Source: Collybia mongolica (lineage: Eukaryota > Basidiomycota > Agaricomycetes > Agaricales > Clitocybaceae). From it: a DNA stretch of 64,000 bases. The DNA lies in NCBI GenBank assembly GCA_013420905.1, contig JAAXNY010000010.1:1736001-1800000 (forward strand), in the 5' to 3' direction. The notes below the pieces were generated by a model. It made no database searches, was not told where the DNA came from, and worked only from the letters and a program-made list of their open reading frames with translations. A program made the translations under genes and the position numbers. Each line of letters starts with the position of its first letter. Within the stretch, counting starts at the first letter, position 1. Positions 55,555 through 64,000 of the stretch are shown piece after piece.

Positions 55555-57653
55555 ATGCATTTTCTCACTCTTGCTCTCCGAATTTTCATGCTTACTTCTT
55601 CGGCAAACTCGTACGCTTTACCTATCAGGCGAGTCAGAATACAGCCATCAATTAAAGAACAACATCGACGACTCGTGAGTCGACACACAATCCGTCTAGC
55701 AGTAATCCCGACGCTTGCATCTCCGGTACCGAACATACCATTGTCGATTTCACCTTTCACCACACCTACTGAACTGCCCTCCCCATCTCCATCCTCTGTC
55801 TCAACTGCAACCCTATCTGTGGAAACGGCACCAGAAGCAACGCCGACCATCACGGATCCCGCCCATAAGCCATTCCCTTCCAACACTCCCGCATACACGA
55901 CCCGCAAATATGTTTTTGCCCACCACATGATTGGCAACACCTTCCCTTATACTATTCAGGACTGGGTGGACGACATAGGTCTCGCCCATGCATCAGGCAT
56001 CGACGGCTTCGCCTTGAACACGGGCAGAGACGAATGGGAGTCAGCGAGAATAGCTGATGCGTACGTTCTCGACCTCCGAGTATATTAAATTATCGTTAAG
56101 TCATCGATATAGGTATGATGCTGCCCTACAGTCTGGCCTTGATTTCAAGCTCTTCCTTTCCTTGGACATGGCGTAAGTTCGTCCCCGTCGACAACCATTG
56201 ACGCGATAAACTCATGCCATTCCCTCGTCAGGTCAATGCCTTGCGGCTCTGCGAGTGATGGACAGAGTTTGCGAAACCTTGTCAATGCTTACATATCTCA
56301 CCCGAACCAGTTCAAGCGCAATTCACGTGCCTTTGTTTCTACATTTGCTGGGGAAACTTGCACTTTTGGACAAAGCAGTGTCCCAGATGGCTGGAAGAAT
56401 GAGTTCGCCAGACACCCGGATTTCGAGGGAAAGATTTATTTTGTACCATCTTTCTTTATCGACCCAGCCAAATTTGGGGACTTCCGTGATGTGATGGATG
56501 GAGACTTCAACGTAACGTTCTTGTATCACTCTCCCTCGCTGTTACTAAAATGGTTGTTTGTAGTGGAATTCGGGCTGGCCAATCCAAGTAACAACTTCAT
56601 CTGCGAAGGATCTCATTGCTGCCACAACTACCCAGAATGGTAACACTAGCAACGGAAACCGGTTATCTCTGGCGGTTTCCAACGCTGCCAGCGAAGTTGC
56701 GACCGGGTTGGGCGAAATCCAAGAGGCCCTCAGCAATATCATTGGATCGACGGACACAGACAAGCAGCATTTAGAACACCTTGCAGCTTTATCCAGTGGG
56801 CCTTCCGCCCGAAACTTGGACTCTAAGCTAGGATACATGGCTGCCGTTTCCCCTTGGTTTTTTACCCATTATGGCCAAAACACGTTCAACAAAAATGTGA
56901 GAATAAGCCTACCGTATAATAGCTATTCACTGACGCTAGAGTCGATATAGTTCGTATTTCTATCAGATCAGCATCTGTATTCGAAACGATGGGAATCCCT
57001 CATTGCCGCACGGGACCAGTTCGACATCGTGCAAGTTCTGACCTGGAACGATTATGGGGAATCAGACTATGTTGGGCCAATCAAGGGTGCTCAGCCTAAT
57101 AGTCAAGCTTGGGTTGATGGGATGGAACATACTGGTAAGTTAACTTGGTTAGTCTCACGTTACATAGGCTGATTTGCAACCAGGATGGCTTGACCTCACT
57201 GCTTACTATGCTGCGGCTTTCAAGACCGGCCAATTTCCGAAGATTGAGAAGGACAAAATTTTCATGTGGTCACGGACACACCCAACTCTCGCTACTGCTC
57301 CAGATTCAGTTGGACAACCTGATAATTTTGAACTCGTATGCGTCTCCTCGACCTTCCAGATCTCCCTTATTAAAGTTATTCATCAGTTCGAAGATGCAAT
57401 TTGGGCAGTTGTAATGACAACAGCGCCCTCAATTGTCACGTTGTCAACTTCCTCTACCAATTTCCGAAAATACAACGTTCCAGCTGGCCTAACCAAACTT
57501 TCGATGCCAATCACCGCTGGAAACACAATGAAAGGCACAATTATGCGCTCTGGCCAAACAATAGTGGAAGTGAATCCATCAACATTCGTTTTTCAGGGAT
57601 CTCCCAAAACCTATAATTTTAACGCGTTCGTTACGAGCGCAACTGCCGAGTGA
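55555..57653 (+). CDS. GH71 alpha-1,3-glucanase (mutanase type)
   Basis: Secreted or wall-associated endo-alpha-1,3-glucanase, used in wall remodelling or mycoparasitism. Start MHFLTLALRIFMLTSSANSY gives a signal peptide. A Ser/Thr/Pro-rich linker (about residues 50-110) precedes the catalytic domain: KYVFAHHMIGNTFPYTIQDW, DDIGLAHASGIDGFALNTGR, YDAALQSGLDFKLFLSLDMA, GKIYFVPSFFIDPAKFGDFR, YMAAVSPWFFTHYGQNTFNK, then FDIVQVLTWNDYGESDYVGP, which holds the conserved D-Y-G-E-S acid motif. The C-terminal part is a beta-sandwich-like tail ending FNAFVTSATAE. The usual order is signal peptide, GH71 and C-terminal domain; here a linker lies on the N-terminal side. About eight introns. It is preceded by a tandem repeat in its promoter region. 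Confidence 0.9.
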
Positions 57654-57965
57654 CGTAATTTAAAGCCAAGTGCTAACATGATTGTAGCCCCCCATTGTAC
57701 CGCCTAGATTCACAAATGTAGCAATAGCACGCCCTAACTGCATTGAAATGTAAAGTAATCATTATCATATTTTCATTCCAAAGGTCATAATACGTATCCT
57801 CCGTTGTATCCACTGCCCATAGTCAATGCATATATTCCAAATGAGTTGCGACGACCTGGAAGTGGCCTGAAGCCTCAGCGAATATGAGGTCGACGAACTT
57901 TGAAAGAGCATGAGTGCGTGAGGCAACGTGCTGGCAGGCATCAGGAACGTTGGGTCACCCCAGTT
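57654..57965. other. Convergent 3' intergenic region
   Basis: 312 bases between the ends of the GH71 gene (plus) and the four-helix membrane protein (minus). Nothing further recognised. Confidence 0.35.
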
Positions 57966-58719
57966 CTAGGATCTAAGTTGCGACCATGGTATTCGTGTGA
58001 TATGTCGATATCCACAGAGTGAATAGAATATAGCCGTGGCACTCATGACGCCCACACAAATAAGGCCAAGTTTAAAGGATGGAGTATACGTGACTGCAGT
58101 TGCTGCCAGGAGTATCAGACCAGCAACATTGAACAAGGTATGCCCAATAGTCCCAATTAATACAAGTAATACCTTCTCCACGCCGGAGAGTTCGTCTGTG
58201 AGGTCGGCTTCATCTGGTAGAGTGACCCGCAACAACCAAAAGAGACACGATATGGTGTTTGTGCCAAAAAACAGGAATGATGCAGTGACGAGCCGTTTTC
58301 CCATATCATTGGATTCTGCTGACAGGATTGGAAGAGTCAAAGCGCCGCCGAAGATTGAGACAACCATATTGGATTTGATGATACCGATCAGGTTTGCCTA
58401 TGTGGTTTTATGAGCAGGTAGATTCTAGGATCGGCAAGACTCAAAAAAATACCCTGCTAAAACTTGCATCAGCCACTCGCCTCTCATCGGCTTCTCTCCT
58501 TGCTCTGTCCTGTGACGGGTACCATTATTGTTTATTCGAAGTACGATTCTGAATGACACGACGCACCTCCAAAGCGATGCGGATGTCGCGTAATTCTTTC
58601 AGCATGAGTGTTTCGAAGCTCACATCATTTACGGATGTTACACTTAGGTTCTGCGAAAGTTTGAATTGGCTGAAATCAGATGTGAACTGTGGACTCACGT
58701 CGGGGGACTGCATCCTCAT
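57966..58719 (-). CDS. Four-helix membrane protein, unknown family
   Basis: Start MRMQSPDVSPQFTSDFSQF at 58719. A soluble N-terminal exon contains the heptad-like LMLKELRDIRIALE, then READERRVADASFSR after a short intron. The last exon reads ANLIGIIKSNMVVSIFGGAL, MGKRLVTASFLFFGTNTISC, VEKVLLVLIGTIGHTLFNVA and SFKLGLICVGVMSATAIFYS, four membrane helices, and ends HITRIPWSQLRS. I do not recognise a family. Similar short proteins with a coiled N terminus and four helices are frequent and uncharacterised in Agaricomycetes. Located between a convergent glucanase and the STAND gene. Confidence 0.65.
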
Positions 58720-58907
58720 TGAGTGTCAGATTAGATATATTGATGATCAGGATGTATGGGAAGGAAAGCAACCGCAGGATGGCTTCTAGTGGCCGTTGGT
58801 TTATGTATTATTTATGTTGCCGTTCCTGGCGCATCCTTGGCCCTCCGACTTGAGAGACTTTAAGGGGGTGTTTGAAATTTGACAGTGGCTGAACATGACC
58901 TATCATC

Positions 58908-59189
58908 TCAGATCACGACAGGATCGCACTGGCGTCCAGGGGTGATAAAGCCATTGTAGGTAGGATGCAGTACCGCCATGGTCTCAGCATACATAGCCCG
59001 ATCAAGTAATATCCCACCCAACCACTGCAAGCCCTTCGCGACCATAGGCACTATCTGAATTATTCATCACCAGTCCACATCTACTTAAGTACCAGTCATT
59101 ATCTGGAGATATGAGAGACTTACGCCTTGTATGGACATCTTCCGGAGTATTCCGACCGCTTTGGGCATGTGCTTAGGGTTGTGCCACAT
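58908..59189 (-). CDS. Candidate small two-exon gene, unsupported family
   Basis: MWHNPKHMPKAVGILRKMSI QG from 59189, a GTAAGT donor, an acceptor ending TTCAG at about 59061, then IVPMVAKGLQWLGGILLDRA and a tail HPTYNGFITPGRQCDPVVI-stop (58908-58910). The canonical intron of about 63 bases and the stop-free 48-codon second exon are the only support. No homologue comes to mind. The upstream part of this frame overlaps the leader of the STAND gene on the other strand. Confidence 0.3.
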
Positions 59190-59265
59190 ATCAGATGCCC
59201 ACGTATACGACTTATCCAGGAAATAAAGGAGGGCTATGCTTAGCTGCGTAATAACTGTTATCTCA

Positions 59266-62170
59266 ATGGTTTTCGGAATCAATCGGCCCAAACATATACG
59301 CGACTTCAGAAAAGCAAGCGATACCTTGACGGCCGCGCCTGTACCCCCAGTCTTAAAATCAGTAGTAGATCAGGCACTCAAGCTTACCAAAGCTGGTCGT
59401 CGTCAGGCAAGTTCCAACGACACGTTATCGATCTGTCGTATATAATACTGAACTGGGCTTTTGTATGGGATACATTGTAGAACTCTGCCACTGATGCGGT
59501 AAATATTAGGATTACCAGAGAGGCTGTCGAAGTATCCCTTGAAGTGGTGGAGGTCATAAGCACTAAAGGTTTACTGGATTCCGAAGAACTTAATGAAGCT
59601 TTGCGTGCACTGGAAGTGTAAGTTGATTATCGCAACTTGTGCAGCGCATTTCATCCGGATATCCCATGTTCCTCGATCCGCAGGACATTAGCCTCTGTGC
59701 TGAAATTGGTTGATAAACCGACCCCGAAGGGATCAAAGGTGGTTCCGGATGAAGACGCAGTTTCAGCCCTTCAGAAAAAGCTTTATGAGCATGGATCTGT
59801 CATTCGGGTAAGCTATAACCTCCCTTGAACATTTCTGAAACTGGACTGAATCACATAGGCACTCGTATCATCAAGCAAACGTAGTGAGATGCTCCGCAGC
59901 CCTTCCTCGTGGGTAATGTCCGTCGTTGGGACATATTTTGCTTATACTTTCAATATAGCGGGATTTCGGGCGGGTGGTCCCAGGTCTATGGAAGAAGCTT
60001 GAGCAATACAACCTCCAGGACATCATCGAAGGTCAGTTTCCAACACATCCCACCACCCCCTCCCGCAATTTTCTTTGGCCGGAGTGACCAATTGAAGACC
60101 GTTGTGAACTGTATCGCGTCATATCTCCCTGATCGGTCAGCCAACATCGCTATACTTGGGACTGGTGGTGTAGGGAAGTCATCCCTAGCCCTGGCTATTC
60201 TGCACGATGATAGAATAATTTCTTCTTTCGAGGGACATCGGTATTTCGTACGGTGTGACACTGCTCGATCTGCGGAGGATCTTCTTGCCGCTATCGCAAA
60301 GGAGCTTGGGCTCAGTGGCCCAAAAATCATGGAACGGGTGCCCAAAGTTCTGGCAGAAATCTCCCCTCGCGCTTTACTTGTACTTGACAATTGTAAGTAT
60401 GGAAATTCTTCATAGATCGTCACATCTAAACCGTTTACAGTCGAAACCCCCTGGGAACCAGAAGATAGCCGATCTGAAGTTGAAGAGACATTGCAGAGGT
60501 TGTCTGTAATTACAACCCTGAGCTTGATTATCACAATACGTGGGCAACAGTGCCCGCGAGGCACCTTGTGGACCAAACCCCTGGGGCTCACTCCATTCGA
60601 TCTTCCATCTGCACGCCTGACATTCTCCACCATTGTGCCAGCACTTGAGGATGATCCCAACCTGGATGAACTCCTAAAGTGTGTAGACTGTTTGCCTCTA
60701 GCAGTCACTCTATTAGCAGCTGTCGCAGAAGGGGAGCCGTCCGTGGAAAACCTTCTTGCACGCTGGCGTGTGGAGAAGACAAAATTTATTAAGGATGGGT
60801 CTGGAAACACCCAACGAGGAAGTCTAGAAGCATCAATTGAAGTCTCGATCCAAAGTGGTCGCATGAAATCCGAGCCAACTGCACTCCAGCTACTTAGCCT
60901 TCTTTCCCTCCTTCCGAACGGCATTTCTGTTGCTGATACCCAAACCGCTGCCCTTGGTCTACGACCATCAGCTCTTGGTGCGGTTTCCATGCTTCGAAAG
61001 GTTGCCCTGGTGTACGACGATTTGGCGAACGCGAGAATTCGAGTTCTGTCTCCTATTCAAATATATGTTTCCGCTCAGTATCCACCAAGCTCAATGCTGC
61101 TCGAGTCTCTTCAGGCTCATTATGCTGGAATTTCGCAACTAGGCAAGAAAGTTGGAAAACGAGATGGCATGGATGCATTGCCCAAGCTTAAATCTGAAGC
61201 AGAGAATATCCAGGCGATCGTAGAGCATGCTCTTACTAAAGAATCAGAGGAAAGTCGGCTATCTTGGGCCAAGGTGAAATGGGCACTCGAAGCTGCTACA
61301 AACCTCACTGATTTCCTGTGGTATTCTGGACTCGGCTCTACCCGCTCGCTCGACATTGCTGCAAACGTCGCACGAGATCTTCAAGAGCCTTCTGGAGAAG
61401 CAGACTGTTTAAGCAGTATAGGCTTTGTGGCATCTGGGCGTGCTGAATATGCTCTGGCAGAAGATTCCTACCTCGCGGCACTGGAACGATATCGAGCGCA
61501 GCAAAGTATCGCTGGTGAGGCTGAATGTCTTCGAGGGCTTGGGTTTGTAGCACATCATGTGGCAGATTTCGAAAAGGCTGTTCCATATTTTCTTGATGGA
61601 ATCACGCTCTTCGAAAAGCTAGGGTCCAAATGGGGTGAAGGGGAATGTTTGAAAGGCCTGGCTATGATATCCTCTGCCACCTCTCACTACGAAGATGCGA
61701 GTGAAAAGTACGCCAGGGCACTCCGGTTGTTTAAATACGTTGGAAATGTAACGGGAGAGGCGGACTGTATGAGAGGTGAAGGATACATTGCATTGAATAT
61801 TGGTGGGGAGGACAATCTAGAAGCGGCGGCACAAAGCTTTATGAAAGCGCGAGAACTATTCGAGAAAGTGGGCAAACTCACAGGTGCAGGCGATTGCTTA
61901 CAGGGCATGGGTCAGGTTGAGCTCTCGCGAGGCAACCTTGACGCGTCTAAATTGTGTTTTGAGGAAGCGTACGAAGTGTTTAACGCGGTTGGTCACCCAT
62001 GGAAGAAAGCACTCTGTCTGAAGAGCCTCGGCGACATCGCACTGAAACTCAATCACAAGGGTGAAGCAAAACTAACTTATGACGATGCCCTCCAACTTTT
62101 TATTGAGGTCAGAAACAAAAAGGGGGAGGTTGATTGTTTGTCTGCTCTGGCAAAGTTATCAATGTCTTGA
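59266..62170 (+). CDS. NB-ARC/TPR STAND protein (fungal NLR-like)
   Basis: A signal-transducing NTPase like those of fungal self/non-self recognition. N-terminal helices (TAAPVPPVLKSVVDQALKLT, then ATDAVNIRITREAVEVSLEV and LASVLKLVDKPTPKG) have no named domain. A flexible linker leads to HIPPPPPAIFFGRSDQL, the usual NB-ARC entry. Walker A: IAILGTGGVGKSSLALAIL. Walker B: PRALLVLDN, continuing FETPWEPEDS after an intron. Sensor-like LSLIITIRGQQCP and the GLPL-like CVDCLPLAVTLLAAVAEG follow. The C-terminal third has about six TPR units with a G-E-A-D-C-L start (SGEADCLSSIGFVASGRAEY, GEAECLRGLGFVAHHVADFE, GEGECLKGLAMISSATSHYE and so on). The first intron fits a GC donor, CAG-GCAAGT at about 59405. 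Five to six introns; start at 59266 or 59236. Function in allorecognition is inferred from family. Confidence 0.88.
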
Positions 62171-63053
62171 TTCGTTCATGTTCATTATTAATAGCCCCGC
62201 TATCTTGATTACACTTTCCTGTATTCATATAACATGTCTGGTCGCTGAGTACTGCAACAGCGGTTTAGAGTCAGAGCCAAAGAACACAGAAAAGCTCTCC
62301 TATTGTTTTTGCCAACTTCTTTTATACATTTGACTTCGAACTCCGCCGGTCCGGTATCACCGGTACTTTGCCCGGTGACTGCTCCATGTATGCACCTCGA
62401 CGTTTCACCACTAGCTACATCCGGGATGCCAGCGCTCATGCCTTGGCATGAAATATCGACTATATACTCAATCCGTCACTCAGTACTCAGTACTCAAAAT
62501 ACAAATACGGATTCTTTGGGTCTTCATTTGGGGGAGTCAGCTAGAAAGATACGCCTGTGAAAAAGTAAGATCATTGTCATGCAAATGACTGAGAACTCGC
62601 ATACCTATATTTAGCTGCTTCCAAAATGCCCTTTCCTTACGATTATGTAGGGTTGAAGAGATCTACCAATAATCCTCAACTTTAACGTTATGCAAGGGTC
62701 AGGTCATGCATGAATGGTTAGCTGTGATACCTGTTGAGCTTGACATGTTCTATATCACCTAGAGGGCGCCCATGGGGTGTAAGATGGAACTTCCCGCGCG
62801 GCAGTTAGGACGGCTTCGTGTTTGAGGAACCTTAAGAATCGGTTCATCTTGGTCCACTCGGTAAGAGATTTGATGCAAAGACAAATGGAGATCCTGCATT
62901 GACGGGGATTTAGAGAAAGCGCCCACGGAGCAGGTGCGCCCCCTTCATTTCAAGGTCATTTGGGCTTCACAGGATCCTCACACACCAAAGAATGAGAGGA
63001 ACATTTGAACTATAACCATGAGACAGTACGTACAGGAACAAATGACAGTCTGT
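62171..63053. other. Intergenic stretch, no recognisable gene
   Basis: About 0.88 kb between the ends of the STAND gene and the V-ATPase gene. Opposed ORFs of 76-85 codons near 62209-62560 carry no motif. Confidence 0.4.
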
Positions 63054-64000
63054 TCAAAAAATGGGTATAAAGTCCTGGATCCTATCCTTCGCATCTTGAG
63101 CGATACACTCTGCAATCCATGTCAGATTCCGTATCTCTTGTTCTTTCAACTTCATATAGCTATAGAAGACGCCGAATTGGAATTGTTGCAGGAAAGCAAG
63201 CTTGTTTAGATGTACTTCCGTTTGGAAAAAGCGATCCTCAAGCTGGGATGCCGCGCCGAGGTCGTCATGGCCATTTGGTTGTGACCCGGAATCAGAGAAG
63301 AATTGGCGATATTCAGAAACGTTTTCGCAGATTTGGCGGACTTGGTCAATCTCGTCAGCTTTGGCTAGCTGATTATTGCCCTCAGGGAAAAGACGGCCAA
63401 TAGCGGGGAACAGCTTGGCGCGCTGTTCCTTGGAGAGCTCTGTATTGAAAGAATTGATAGTGATATTGATAGTCCGTCGATCAGCCTCGAAGGATAGGAT
63501 TCGGTGCATGACATCCGAAGTCGGCGAGCCAAGTGATGAGCAAAAATGATAGAAGTCTTCGAGGTAGGCTTTGAACACGGTGTTACGAACAATTTCAATA
63601 TTGAGGTCGTCGAGGTCAGCAGCGGAGAGACAGTCGCGGAAGTAAGGGGCTACAAATGGCAAATATCGTCACGAACAAAGCGTATATGACCTGTAACGTC
63701 CAACTCACCAAGTGGTGTTTCGACCAGCACACTCTGGTACAACTCCTCGACATTTGTAGCAACACAGAGGGCTGGCATTGTTTCAAACACGCCAAGGGGA
63801 TGACATCTGTCCAAAAGTTCATGTGTATCTCTTTCATGTAGCGTTCCAGTGATCAGGAGGACAACATTGTCGATCATGTAGGCGTAGCTGGCAGTATCCG
63901 CAGTCAGCACACGCCGTCAAATCGGAAATTTTACCAACGTGATATAATCCAGGAACTTGCTTAGAGGTTCAACGGCATTGGTTCGGAGGTAGTTGAACTG
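63054..64000 (-). CDS. vma6: V-type proton ATPase subunit d (Vma6), 5' part outside window
   Basis: Peripheral subunit that joins the central stalk to the membrane ring of the vacuolar proton pump. The visible part opens with [20 protein letters not shown], then [58 protein letters not shown] and, after an intron, [100 protein letters not shown] and [20 protein letters not shown], ending IQDFIPIF at 63054. The whole C-terminal two-thirds is intact. The N-terminal exon(s) lie beyond 64000. Confidence 0.95.

Noticed and set aside
59986..60990. 334-codon minus-strand ORF
   Set aside because: It lies opposite the NB-ARC exons, which have clear Walker motifs; the reverse reading is Arg/Ser-rich and without motif.
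1..64000. tRNA, rRNA and CRISPR search by eye
   Set aside because: No cloverleaf-like sequence with a GGTTCGA-type arm in intergenic DNA, no rRNA-like stretch, and no regularly spaced direct repeats; CRISPR is not expected in a fungal nuclear genome.

Overview
The window is nuclear DNA of a filamentous basidiomycete, most likely a mushroom-forming Agaricomycete. Genes are dense and on both strands. Most are split by many introns of about 50-65 bases, and some exons are only a few codons long. The cytochrome P450 reductase is of the type I know from white-rot fungi. Lineage-typical families occur beside core eukaryotic genes: DUF6534 membrane proteins, an NB-ARC/TPR STAND protein and GH43/GH71 hydrolases. 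No database search was run; family names come from motifs read by eye.

Layout. 1-4045: 5'-truncated Vip1-like RNA-binding protein, SAM methyltransferase, UAA-type nucleotide-sugar transporter. 4046-10511: sparse region with two tandem DUF6534 membrane-protein genes on the minus strand. 10512-14721: mobile DNA. A complete PIF/Harbinger transposon (10747-14495, 91-base identical inverted ends, TAA target duplication, intact DDE transposase, Myb-like partner with an in-frame stop) has apparently inserted into an older, short inverted-repeat element. 14966-27398: secreted His-rich protein, DUF202 protein, SET-domain protein, NADPH-cytochrome P450 reductase, She9-like mitochondrial protein, methyltransferase-like protein, HIT protein, histone-fold protein. 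27547-38054: DDB1, a Vnx1-like cation/H+ antiporter and a low-complexity protein. 38895-44615: two secreted GH43 arabinanase-type genes on either side of a zinc alcohol dehydrogenase. 45469-54885: BTB, Mon1, MYND, mS41/Fyv4, C2H2 and Sec14-like genes. 55555-64000: GH71 alpha-1,3-glucanase, a four-helix membrane protein, the NB-ARC/TPR STAND protein, and the 3' part of V-ATPase subunit d.

How they work together. Most genes are unrelated housekeeping neighbours. Three local groupings look meaningful. The GH43-ADH-GH43 block may be a small arabinan-use cluster. The two DUF6534 genes are a tandem duplication. The transposase and Myb-like ORF form the usual convergent two-gene PIF/Harbinger unit. 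The strongest candidates for a closer look are the nested transposon, the NB-ARC/TPR gene with its GC-AG intron, the His-rich secreted protein beside the transposon, and the GH43 block.
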